Assembly: GCA_963844255.1 (NCBI GenBank)
Contig: CAWJNP010000083.1
Span: 24,176-88,175 of the forward strand
Length of the DNA: 64,000 nucleotides
From: SZAS-79 sp963844255
GTDB lineage: Bacteria; Pseudomonadota; Gammaproteobacteria; Burkholderiales; SG8-39
Reading direction: 5' to 3'
Shown here: positions 36,112-44,461 of the stretch, in pieces
Layout of the letters: every line of letters starts with the position of its first letter
How positions within the stretch are numbered: the stretch's first letter is position 1
Made by a program: the position numbers and the translations under genes
The notes under the pieces: model-generated
What the model was told of the DNA's origin: nothing
What the model saw: only the letters and a program-made list of their open reading frames with translations
Databases searched by the model: none

Positions 36112-36170
36112 GCCACACCCGGACAAACTGGACCATCAACTGGCTTAGCTGGCGCCCCTGGCGCAGCTAG
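36108..36170 (+). CDS. trpL: trp operon leader peptide with four Trp codons
   Basis: A 20-codon frame begins with GTG at 36108, overlapping the gph stop (GTGA), and ends with TAG at 36168-36170. Residues 5-19 read RTNWTINWLSWRPWR: Trp at positions 8, 12, 15 and 18, i.e. four Trp codons in eleven. It lies 100 bp before trpE, on the same strand and with stem-loop sequences in and after it. This is the expected design of a Trp-sensing leader peptide. It is far too short for automatic gene callers. Regulation by translation of this peptide is inferred, not shown. Confidence 0.85.
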   Translation: MSHTRTNWTINWLSWRPWRS

Positions 36171-36241
36171 TCCAATTTGCGCCCCCGCGCGGCACGGGTC
36201 GCGCGAAGCAGCGAAAGCCGCAGGTCAAAGCAGGTCCAGTT
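36126..36241 (+). promoter_or_regulatory. Putative trp attenuator: alternative RNA stems around the leader peptide
   Basis: Three pairings are visible. (a) 36146-36169: TAGCT-(G)-GCGCC / GGCGC-AGCTA, ten pairs with one bulge, spanning Trp codons 15-18 and the stop codon. (b) 36186-36205: CGCGCG / CGCGCG around an 8-nt loop. (c) A 9-bp perfect long-range match between AACTGGACC (36126-36134, over Trp codon 8) and GGTCCAGTT (36233-36241), about 20 nt before the trpE ribosome-binding site. No U-tract follows any stem, so simple intrinsic termination is not evident. Rho-dependent or translational control is possible. Confidence 0.6.
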
Positions 36242-36270
36242 CCAATCCGGTTATCCAGTGGGAGATTCAC

Positions 36271-37761
36271 ATGACTGAGCTCGATTTCGATCGACTCGCC
36301 AAAGAAGGCTACAACCGAATTCCGGTGGTGGCAGAAATTCGCGCGGACCTCGATACCCCGGTCGCGCTCTACCTCAAGCTCGCAAACAAGCCTTACACCT
36401 ACCTCCTTGAATCCGTGGTCGGCGGCGAGCGGTTCGGGCGCTATTCGTACATCGGCCTGCCCTCCGCGGAACGGATCGAAGCGAGGGGTACGAATGTGTC
36501 GCTCCACCGTCGCGAGGCTGATGGCGAAGAGCGGATTGAGCGCTTTCCGGACACGGATCCGTTTGTTTTCGTGCGCGACTATCTGAAGAAATACCGTGCC
36601 GCGCCGCTCCCCGGGCTTCCCCGGTTTGCCGGGGGACTCGTTGGTTATTTCGGGTATGAAACCGTTCGCTTTATCGAAAAGCGCCTGTCTGCGGTGGACA
36701 AGCCGGACCCGCTCGGCACGCCGGATGTACTGCTGATGCGCTCCGAGGAACTGGTCGTGATCGACAACGTGCAGGGCAAGCTCTACTTCGTCGTGTATGC
36801 CGACCCGGCCCTGCCCGACGCGCTGCGGCGCGCCCGTGCGCGACTCGCCGAACTGCAGGGCAGACTCGGACGTCCGCTTCAGCACGTGCAGCGCAGCTAC
36901 CCCGGTGACGACACGCTGCGCTCTTCGTTCACAAAAGAAGAGTTCATCGACGCCGTTAAACGCACCAAGGAATACATCTTTGCCGGCGACGCGATGCAGA
37001 TCCAGATTTCACAGCGCACCACGAGGCGGTTCACGGCGCCGCCGTTTTCCCTGTACCGCTCCCTGCGTGGCCTGAACCCCTCCCCGTACATGTTCTACCT
37101 CGACCTCGGTGACCACCACGTGGTTGGCGCGTCGCCCGAAATCCTGGTGCGACTCGAAGGGGATACCGTGACGCTGCGGCCGATTGCCGGGACGCGGCCG
37201 CGGGGCAAGACCTATGCGGAGGACCAGCAGGCGGCCCGGGAGCTGCTCGCCGATCCGAAGGAGCGGGCCGAGCATGTGATGCTGATCGATCTGGGGCGCA
37301 ACGACGTCGGCCGGGTGGCAAAGGTCGGCAGCGTGCAGGTCACGGAATCCATGACGGTTGAGCGCTATTCGCATGTGATGCATATTGTGTCGAATTGCGA
37401 GGGCAAGCTGGCCGACGGCCTGGATGCATTTGACGTGCTCAAGGCGACATTCCCCGCGGGCACGATCAGCGGCGCGCCGAAAGTACGAGCAATGGAGATC
37501 ATTGCGGAGTTCGAGCCGATCAAGCGCGGGCTCTACAGCGGAGCGGTCGGTTACCTGGGGTTCAACGGAGACATGGATCTGGCGATCGCCATCCGTACCG
37601 CCGTCGTCAAGGACGGCACGCTGCATGTACAGGCGGCGGCAGGAATTGTCGCCGACTCGGACCCCGAATCCGAGTACCAGGAGACGCAGCACAAGATGCG
37701 CGCGGTCCTTCGGGCGGCGGAAATGGCACTGGCCGAACCCTCGCAGCCCTTTGCGGCATAG
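36271..37761 (+). CDS. trpE: Anthranilate synthase component I
   Basis: Chorismate to anthranilate, with TrpG supplying ammonia. Length is 496 aa. The ribosome-binding site is GGGAG, 8 bases before the ATG. The N-terminal allosteric region contains the LLES motif (YTYLLESVVGG), which contributes to tryptophan feedback binding, so feedback inhibition is probably retained. The chorismate-binding half shows IAGTRPRGKT, LIDLGRNDVGRV and PAGTISGAPKVRAMEII. The first structural gene of trpEGDC, downstream of the Trp-rich leader. Confidence 0.97.
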   Translation: MTELDFDRLAKEGYNRIPVVAEIRADLDTPVALYLKLANKPYTYLLESVVGGERFGRYSYIGLPSAERIEARGTNVSLHRREADGEERIERFPDTDPFVFVRDYLKKYRAAPLPGLPRFAGGLVGYFGYETVRFIEKRLSAVDKPDPLGTPDVLLMRSEELVVIDNVQGKLYFVVYADPALPDALRRARARLAELQGRLGRPLQHVQRSYPGDDTLRSSFTKEEFIDAVKRTKEYIFAGDAMQIQISQRTTRRFTAPPFSLYRSLRGLNPSPYMFYLDLGDHHVVGASPEILVRLEGDTVTLRPIAGTRPRGKTYAEDQQAARELLADPKERAEHVMLIDLGRNDVGRVAKVGSVQVTESMTVERYSHVMHIVSNCEGKLADGLDAFDVLKATFPAGTISGAPKVRAMEIIAEFEPIKRGLYSGAVGYLGFNGDMDLAIAIRTAVVKDGTLHVQAAAGIVADSDPESEYQETQHKMRAVLRAAEMALAEPSQPFAA

Positions 37762-37771
37762 GGAGGACGAC

Positions 37772-38335
<564 letters not shown>

Positions 38336-38340
38336 GGAGA

Positions 38341-39375
38341 ATGAACATTTCCATTTCCGAGGCAATCCAGCGAACGGTCGAGCACCGCGAAATCTTCCAC
38401 GACGAGATGCTGCACGTGATGCGGCAGATCATGAGCGGCGAACTTACCCCGGCGCAGATCGCCGGTTTCATGATCGGCCTGCGTGTGAAGAAGGAAACGA
38501 TCGGTGAAATTGCTGCCGCCGCACAGGTCATGCGCGAATTCGCGACAAAGGTGGACGTGGACGACACGAACCTTGTGGACACCTGCGGCACAGGCGGGGA
38601 TTCGGCGCACACGTTCAATGTCTCGACAGCGGCAGCGATCGTGGCGGCGGCAGCGGGAGCAAGAGTTGCCAAGCACATGGGGCGATCGGTGTCCTCGTCC
38701 TCCGGCAGCGCCGATGTGCTCGAGGCCTTGGGGGCGAATATCGCGCTTTCGCCTGCGCAGGTTGGGCAAGCGATTGGCGAGATCGGCCTTGGGTTCATGT
38801 TTGCTCCCGGTCATCACGCCGCGATGAAATATGCAGCGCCGGTCCGCAAGGAACTTGGCGTTCGCACGATCTTCAACCTGCTGGGGCCGCTCACCAACCC
38901 AGCCAACGCAAAGAATCAGGTCATGGGCGTTTTTCATCCCGATCTGGTCGGCATCCAGGTGCGTGTACTGCAGAGGCTCGGCAGCCGCCATGTAATGACT
39001 GTCCACGGACTGGACGGCCTGGACGAAATTTCGATCTCCGGCGAGACCTTGATAGGCGAGTTGTCGAACGGAGTGGTCCGCGAGTACACGGTGCATCCGT
39101 CGCAGTTCGGGCTGTCACTGTTTGACCGCCGCGCGATCCAGGTGAGCACGGTCCAGGAATCCAAGGAAATGATCCTTGCGGTACTCGAGAACCAACCCGG
39201 TCCCGCACTCAATATCGTGCTGCTTAACGCCGGGGCGACGATCTATGTATCCGGCGTGGCAGCGTCACTTGAGGCCGGCATTGAGCGCGCGCGGAAGGTG
39301 ATCGCGGATGGCGCGGCACGGGCCAAGCTGGACGCCTATGTGGCATTCAGCCTGCGCCACAAGGAAAAAGGCTGA
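38341..39375 (+). CDS. trpD: Anthranilate phosphoribosyltransferase
   Basis: Transfers phosphoribose from PRPP to anthranilate. Length is 344 aa from the ATG at 38341 (GAGGAGA just upstream). Motifs: VDTCGTGGDSAHTFNVST (PRPP loop), VAKHMGRSVSSSSGSADVLEALG and the metal-binding VHGLDGLDEIS. Five bases separate it from trpG. It stands alone, not fused to trpG as in enterics. Confidence 0.97.
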   Translation: MNISISEAIQRTVEHREIFHDEMLHVMRQIMSGELTPAQIAGFMIGLRVKKETIGEIAAAAQVMREFATKVDVDDTNLVDTCGTGGDSAHTFNVSTAAAIVAAAAGARVAKHMGRSVSSSSGSADVLEALGANIALSPAQVGQAIGEIGLGFMFAPGHHAAMKYAAPVRKELGVRTIFNLLGPLTNPANAKNQVMGVFHPDLVGIQVRVLQRLGSRHVMTVHGLDGLDEISISGETLIGELSNGVVREYTVHPSQFGLSLFDRRAIQVSTVQESKEMILAVLENQPGPALNIVLLNAGATIYVSGVAASLEAGIERARKVIADGAARAKLDAYVAFSLRHKEKG

Positions 39376-39385
39376 GCGAGGCAGC

Positions 39386-40183
39386 ATGGCCGACGTCCTG
39401 CAGAAGATTCTCGCCACCAAGCGCGAGGAAATTGCCCGCGCCAATGCTGCGGTGCCCCTGGCAGAGATGGCAAAGCGTGCCGCGGCCGCGGACAAGCCGC
39501 GCGATTTCGCCGGCGCGATGCGCGCGAAATTGGCTGCCGGCGGTCCGGCAGTCATCGCCGAGATCAAGAAGGCAAGCCCGTCGAAAGGCCTGTTGCGGGA
39601 GCACTTCGATCCGCCTGCGATTGCTGCAAGTTATGCAGCTGCAGGCGCGGCCTGCCTGTCCGTCCTGACTGACAGCACCTATTTTCAGGGTGCGCACGCA
39701 CATCTGCAGGCCGCGCGAGCTGCCTGCACGCTGCCTGTGCTGCGCAAGGACTTCATCATCGATCCGTATCAGGTTTACGAGGCGCGGGCACTGGGCGCAG
39801 ACTGCATTCTGCTCATTGCAGCCGCACTGGAACCGGCCATGATGTTCGAACTTGAATCGCTCGCGCACGCGCTGGTGATGGACGTACTGGTAGAGATTCA
39901 CGACGGTACCGAACTCGATGCGGCGCTGGCGTTAAAGACGCCGCTACTGGGCGTCAACAACCGAAACCTGCGGACATTCGAGACGCGGCTGGACACAACG
40001 CTGGCATTGCTGCCCCGAATTCCGGTCGGTAGGCTGGTCATCACAGAGAGCGGGATACAGTCGAGTGAGGACGTCAGGCGAATGCGCCAGCACGGTGTTC
40101 ACGGCTTTCTCGTCGGCGAGGCGTTCATGCGAGCAAAAGATCCCGGCCTGGCCTTATCAAATCTCTTTTACTATTCATTTTAA
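39386..40183 (+). CDS. trpC: Indole-3-glycerol phosphate synthase
   Basis: Closes the indole ring; TIM barrel of 265 aa, monofunctional (no TrpF domain). The ATG at 39386 begins the typical VLQKILATKREEIA. Catalytic blocks: VIAEIKKASPSKGLL (Lys), LRKDFIIDPYQVYEARALGAD, LGVNNRNLRTFE and ITESGIQS. No trpF, trpB or trpA follows, as in other betaproteobacteria where these are at a second locus. No terminator is visible after the stop; the next 45 bases are very A/T-rich and lead to the porin. Confidence 0.97.
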   Translation: MADVLQKILATKREEIARANAAVPLAEMAKRAAAADKPRDFAGAMRAKLAAGGPAVIAEIKKASPSKGLLREHFDPPAIAASYAAAGAACLSVLTDSTYFQGAHAHLQAARAACTLPVLRKDFIIDPYQVYEARALGADCILLIAAALEPAMMFELESLAHALVMDVLVEIHDGTELDAALALKTPLLGVNNRNLRTFETRLDTTLALLPRIPVGRLVITESGIQSSEDVRRMRQHGVHGFLVGEAFMRAKDPGLALSNLFYYSF

Positions 40184-40231
40184 GTATTTGATTTTTATAA
40201 TTTTCAATTCTTTGTGTTGCAGAAATGCAAC
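40174..40231 (+). promoter_or_regulatory. Putative porin promoter and leader hairpin
   Basis: The A/T-rich stretch after trpC contains TATAAT at 40196-40201, with TTCATT 16 bases upstream as a weak -35 (3 of 6 matches). About 15 bases downstream is a perfect 6-bp hairpin, GTTGCA-GAAA-TGCAAC (40216-40231), inside what would be a ~180-nt leader. The long leader and hairpin may stabilise the message or be an sRNA target. The hairpin has no T-run and is not a terminator. Confidence 0.4.
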
Positions 40232-40387
40232 AGCTCGACACGCAATGTGCAGAAATTGATGCAAAAAGGTGTTCCCCGGAGGCTCCGTTTGGCACAATCC
40301 ACTCGACTTCTCGGTACGGGGGGTCTGGTTGGAGACCGCAAGGGACCGACCGGGAATCGAAACCTATAAACAGGAGATTTACCGAAC

Positions 40388-41518
40388 ATGAAAAAGAAAC
40401 TTCTAGCCGTAGCCGTAGCTGGCGCGCTGGCAGCCCCTGGTCTCGCGATGGCGCAATCCAGCGTGACGATCAGCGGCATCTTCAAGGGCAGCCTTGAGAG
40501 CATGAAAATCGGTTCGCCCAGCGCCGCTCGCAGCGCCGCCGGAACGAACACCTCGGAGTCGCGCGTTTCTGACGATTCCTCGCGCATCATTTTCAACGTC
40601 AAGGAAGATCTGGGCGGTGGACTGGCTGCAATCGGCCAGATCGACGTTCGTTTCAACATTTCCTCCGGCGTCGCCGGCAGCACGGCCGCCAGCGGCAACA
40701 CGCACGTCGGCCTGCAGAGCAATTCGCTGGGCAAGTTCATCCTTGGCCGTCAGGACGTTCACTACTTCAACAACGAAAGCAGCCTGACCGCCCTTGCGGG
40801 TGATCTGCGTGCTGACAGCATCTCGCTGATGTCTTCGGCTGGTGGTGGAACGCAGGCGATTGCAGTGACGTCGCGTCTGGCGCAAGTCATGCAGTACACC
40901 TCGCCGAACTTCGGTGGTTTCACGATCAGCGGCGCGTATGCGACCAACGGTCCGAACAACACCCAAGCCGATTCGACCAGCGTTGGTCGCAAAGGCAATT
41001 CCTGGAACCTGAACCCGAACTTCAAGGGCTCGAACTTCCAGGTCGGCTGGAGCTACTTCCGTGGCAAGAACGACGGCGGCGGCGCGACCCTGGCGACGGC
41101 TGACCAGAAGTCGAACAAGCTGTACGGTTCGTTCAACATCGCCGGCTTCAAGCTGGGTCTGGCTTGGGACAAGTCGACCATTACGACGACCACGGGCGCT
41201 GGCGATATCAGCGAGCGTACCGCCTGGACCTTCCCGGTGTCGTACAACATGGGGCCGCATGGCTTCCACGCGCACTACACCAAGGCACGTGACGACAAGA
41301 AGACGGTCGCGCAAGACGGCGCCAAGATGTTCGCCATGTCCTACCAGTACTCGCTGTCCAAGCGCACGTCGGTGGGTCTGACCTACGCGAAGATCACCAA
41401 CGACGTAGGCGCCGCGTACAACTTCTTTACCGGCACGTCGCTTGGCAACTCGGCAATCGCGGCAACGGCTGGCGAAGATCCCCGCCTGTTCGCAGCAACC
41501 CTCCGTCACGCGTTCTAA
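40388..41518 (+). CDS. General (Gram-negative type) outer membrane porin
   Basis: Trimeric 16-strand porin typical of betaproteobacteria, 376 aa. The signal peptide starts MKKKLLAVAVAGALAAPGL and is cleaved after AMA. Mature start QSSVTISGIFKGSLES. The family shows VKEDLGGGLAAIGQIDVRFN and the LGRQDVHYFN loop-3 region. The C-terminal residue is Phe (LRHAF), the BAM recognition signal. Codon choice is visibly more biased (GGC, CTG, AAC, GTC) than in neighbours, suggesting very high expression. It has a strong terminator after it and its own promoter region. Confidence 0.93.
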   Translation: MKKKLLAVAVAGALAAPGLAMAQSSVTISGIFKGSLESMKIGSPSAARSAAGTNTSESRVSDDSSRIIFNVKEDLGGGLAAIGQIDVRFNISSGVAGSTAASGNTHVGLQSNSLGKFILGRQDVHYFNNESSLTALAGDLRADSISLMSSAGGGTQAIAVTSRLAQVMQYTSPNFGGFTISGAYATNGPNNTQADSTSVGRKGNSWNLNPNFKGSNFQVGWSYFRGKNDGGGATLATADQKSNKLYGSFNIAGFKLGLAWDKSTITTTTGAGDISERTAWTFPVSYNMGPHGFHAHYTKARDDKKTVAQDGAKMFAMSYQYSLSKRTSVGLTYAKITNDVGAAYNFFTGTSLGNSAIAATAGEDPRLFAATLRHAF

Positions 41519-41568
41519 GACGCGTCTCGGTTGAGGCCGGAGAAATCCGGCTGAAAAGCAGTCCGAAA

Positions 41569-41597
41569 CGGGCGTCGCAAGACGCCCGTTTTTTTTT
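41569..41597 (+). terminator. Rho-independent terminator after the porin
   Basis: Perfect 8-bp stem CGGGCGTC / GACGCCCG with a GCAA tetraloop, followed by nine T residues. It is 50 bases after the porin stop codon and 65 bases before coq7. It is the clearest intrinsic terminator in the window. Confidence 0.95.
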
Positions 41598-41661
41598 GTC
41601 GGGACCGACCTGGAGCGTCGATCAGCTGAGTTTCTTTGCGCTTTTTGCTAGACTGGGCCAC

Positions 41662-42294
41662 ATGAAATTTCCGACCACCGACCACGCAATTACTGAATTC
41701 GACCGCGCCTTGCGGACTATTCTCGGTGTGCATCACGCGGGACGGCCTTCCCCGGCGCGTGCGCTTCCGGAAGCCGACTTGTCAGACAATGAGCGCGAGC
41801 ATGCAGCCGCTTTGATGCGCGTAAATCACGTTGGCGAAGTTTGCGCGCAGGCCCTGTACCAGGGGCAGGCGCTGGCCGCACGCGATGAAGGCAACCGGCG
41901 CGCGCTCGAGAAGGCGGCAACAGAAGAACAGGATCATCTTGCGTGGAGCGCGGATCGGATTCGCGAGCTGGGGGGCAGGACGAGTCTGTTGAATCCGGTG
42001 TGGTACGCATCTTCGCTGGCGATGGGCCTCGCTGCGGGCGCGCTCGGCGATCGATGGAGCCTCGCGTTTCTCGCCGAGACCGAGCGCCAGGTGGAAACGC
42101 ATCTGGAGGGGCACCTCGCGCAGCTTTCAGAGACCGATGAACGCACCCGTGCGGTCGTCAATCAGATGCGCGTCGAGGAGGGCGGGCATCGCGCGACTGC
42201 AGAGTCGTTGGGTGCTGCAGAAATGCCGGAGCCTGCCAGGCGGGTCATGCAGCTGCTGGCGAAAGTCGTGACGACGGTGGCATACCGTATCTGA
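41662..42294 (+). CDS. coq7: Coq7-type 2-polyprenyl-3-methyl-6-methoxy-1,4-benzoquinone monooxygenase
   Basis: Di-iron hydroxylase for C6 in ubiquinone synthesis, replacing the flavoenzyme UbiF in many bacteria. The ATG at 41662 gives 210 aa. The six iron ligands can be followed: Glu in NHVGEVCAQ, the pair in TEEQDHLAW (ExxH), Glu in ETERQVETH and ExxH in VEEGGHRA. A hydrophobic hairpin (YASSLAMGLAAGALG) serves membrane or quinone access. It depends on oxygen. It converges on the cyclase gene with 17 bp between stops. Confidence 0.95.
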   Translation: MKFPTTDHAITEFDRALRTILGVHHAGRPSPARALPEADLSDNEREHAAALMRVNHVGEVCAQALYQGQALAARDEGNRRALEKAATEEQDHLAWSADRIRELGGRTSLLNPVWYASSLAMGLAAGALGDRWSLAFLAETERQVETHLEGHLAQLSETDERTRAVVNQMRVEEGGHRATAESLGAAEMPEPARRVMQLLAKVVTTVAYRI

Positions 42295-42311
42295 GCCTTC
42301 GCCCGACAGGT

Positions 42312-43637
42312 CTAGGCGGCGATGACGTAGCTCTGCACCGGGAGATGGAATCCTTTCAGGGTGAGCGCATCACCCAGCGTCAATTCACTGTCTTGGGCAT
42401 CCGCCCGTAGAAGGTCCTTGGTTCGCTGGTCCACAAGGATTTCCGCATGTGCTGCTTCCGAGCACAACCTGGATGCCAGATTGACCGCCGGTCCGACCGC
42501 GGTGTACTCGAGCCGCGATGCCGTACCGATGACGCCGACCGTGACAAAGCCGCTCGCCACGCCAACGCCGACCCCAAGCTTAAGTTCGGCGTCAGACCAA
42601 CGCTCGGTAACGGCCACGCCCCCGATCCGGATCTGCCTGGCCAGATCGAAGGCGCGCCGGGCGTGATCCTCGAAGCCGATGGGGGCGCCTACCAGAATCA
42701 GCACCCCATCGCCCGCCTGATCCTTGATCGTTCCGCCGAACGCCGCCGCAGCTGCACCCACTGCATCGTAGTATTCGCGGAGGATCTGAATCACTTTTTT
42801 AGACGATGTTGCAGCCGAAAACGCTGTAAATCCACGTAAATCGCAACACACGACTGAAATTTCCAGTGTTTGCTCGTCCGTCGCACTCTTCAGCCCGCGC
42901 TCGCTGACGAGCTTTGCAACCTGCGGAGCGAGGAAGCGCGCCATGAACTGCGCTCGACGGCCCTGGGTTACGTGATACTGAACGGCCCCGACCAGCAGAA
43001 TCAGCAGGCCGATCGCTGTTGTCACCGGCGCGAGGTTGAGCGGGAGAATCAGGCCCGCGGCCATGAACGGGGAACCAATGAGGAACGCCAACCCGCGTAC
43101 GGCTTCGGCCCGATCGGGGCGTCGGTTGAGCATCAGCAGCCCGGAGCCGGTACCCAGTATCAAGGACAGCGCAAGCGGGGCGGCGAACAGAAAAAATACC
43201 GGATGAAAGGGAGCGTTCGAATCGCGCAACAAGTTGATGAAATGCTCCGAACGCAGTACCGGAAACACCAGCGAAACGACGCAGTAGAACCCGGCCAGGA
43301 CCTGGGCCACGCGCAGCATGTTGTCGGCAAAGCGTGTCCGCAGGGTGCCGGCGGGAATGGTTCGCCGGACGCGCAGCAGCCACTCGTACGCAAAAATGAA
43401 GGCAAAGGTTTCGGGGATCGCGAAGATTCCGCCCCAGAACGGTACTTCCACACGCCGTACCCGCATCGGCAGTTCGAACATCACGCCGACAGCGATCGAG
43501 ACGCCTATGCAGGCGAGGAACGCAGAAAGTACGCGACTGATGGGCGATCCACGATCGGCCACGATGAATGCCAGTGACATGCCGAGTGCCAGCAGCGCAA
43601 CGATCACCTGTGGGGTGGTTTCCTGAGTCATCGGCAA
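42312..43637 (-). CDS. Membrane-bound class III adenylate/guanylate cyclase
   Basis: Six or seven transmembrane helices (about residues 8-225) are followed by a cytoplasmic class III cyclase domain (about residues 255-425). Metal-binding Asp in VVCCDLRGFTAFS; substrate-specifying Lys in GTIKDQAGDGVLI; transition-state Asn and Arg in VNLASRL. The usual G-D before VN reads G-P here (YTAVGPAVN), an uncommon change. Thr at the second base-recognition position favours ATP. The ATG at 43637 or 43631 is possible. The membrane module may be a sensor, but no known sensor family was recognised. Confidence 0.85.
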   Translation of the reverse strand: MPMTQETTPQVIVALLALGMSLAFIVADRGSPISRVLSAFLACIGVSIAVGVMFELPMRVRRVEVPFWGGIFAIPETFAFIFAYEWLLRVRRTIPAGTLRTRFADNMLRVAQVLAGFYCVVSLVFPVLRSEHFINLLRDSNAPFHPVFFLFAAPLALSLILGTGSGLLMLNRRPDRAEAVRGLAFLIGSPFMAAGLILPLNLAPVTTAIGLLILLVGAVQYHVTQGRRAQFMARFLAPQVAKLVSERGLKSATDEQTLEISVVCCDLRGFTAFSAATSSKKVIQILREYYDAVGAAAAAFGGTIKDQAGDGVLILVGAPIGFEDHARRAFDLARQIRIGGVAVTERWSDAELKLGVGVGVASGFVTVGVIGTASRLEYTAVGPAVNLASRLCSEAAHAEILVDQRTKDLLRADAQDSELTLGDALTLKGFHLPVQSYVIAA

Positions 43638-43700
43638 ATCCTACAAGATATAATCCGTCAAAAAAACAGGCCTCGCTCGCACGCAAACAGGACGCCACGC

Positions 43701-44318
43701 ATGACCACGCTCGTAATGTTTTCAGGCGGTCTCGACAGTACCGCCATGCTGCTGAAGCTGCTTACCGAAAGCACGGACGCTTTGAGAGTACATCATGTTC
43801 GCCTGATCAATCGCGAGGGGCGTGCCAGGGCCGAGCAGGATGCGGTCGAATCAATCATTGCATGGTGCAGGGAGCACACGCGCCCCTTCACGTATTCCGA
43901 GTCAACGCTCGATTTTTCCGGACTTGAGGCAATTCCAATCGATTATCTTTCCGTCGCCTTTGTGGCCTGCCAGGTGGCAATCGATACGCCGGAATGCACC
44001 CGTATTGCTGTCGGAACGCTGGCGGCAGATCTGGATGAGATCAAACGCTCAGTAACTGTTGCACAACGGCGCGTATTTGACGCGATGTATGCCTGTTATC
44101 GGGCGCGAAAGCTTGGCGAAGCGTCGCTCGAGTGGATCTATCCCGTGTACGAACTCAGCAAAGCCCAAATAACAGCCCTGCTTCCGCCCGAATTGCTCGC
44201 CATGACCTGGTCCTGTCGCCGGCCGGTTTCCGAAGGCGACGGGTACCGGATATGCGGGGTTTGCAAGCCGTGTCTGAAGCGTGCAGAAGTGTCCGCTGCG
44301 CTGCACATTCCGCTCTAG
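43701..44318 (+). CDS. QueC-like PP-loop ATPase
   Basis: 205 aa. The PP-loop SGGLDSTAMLLKLL binds ATP as in 7-cyano-7-deazaguanine synthase. The C-terminal zinc site is SCRRP...ICGVCKPC, a Cys followed by CxxCxxC as in QueC. It is shorter than normal QueC (about 220-230 aa) and the middle part is divergent. No queD, queE or queF lies near. Instead it heads a run of glycosyltransferase genes on the same strand. It may act on a carboxylate or amide of a sugar or lipid precursor; this is a guess. True QueC function is the alternative. Confidence 0.75.
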   Translation: MTTLVMFSGGLDSTAMLLKLLTESTDALRVHHVRLINREGRARAEQDAVESIIAWCREHTRPFTYSESTLDFSGLEAIPIDYLSVAFVACQVAIDTPECTRIAVGTLAADLDEIKRSVTVAQRRVFDAMYACYRARKLGEASLEWIYPVYELSKAQITALLPPELLAMTWSCRRPVSEGDGYRICGVCKPCLKRAEVSAALHIPL

Positions 44319-44461
44319 TATTTTGCAAGGTTCAGGTCAGTAGGCCGAGCTTGCGCTATCGTCAGACGGAGGGCAAAATCAGTCCGCTGACCATGCTTTC
44401 GGGCAAAACAACCGCTGGCCCAAAGGGGCTTCTGAACAGGCTCCAAGGGGATGACAAAGTG

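Noticed and set aside
40216..40231. Terminator for the trp operon
   Set aside because: The stem is only 6 bp, not GC-rich, and no T-run follows; kept as a leader hairpin instead.
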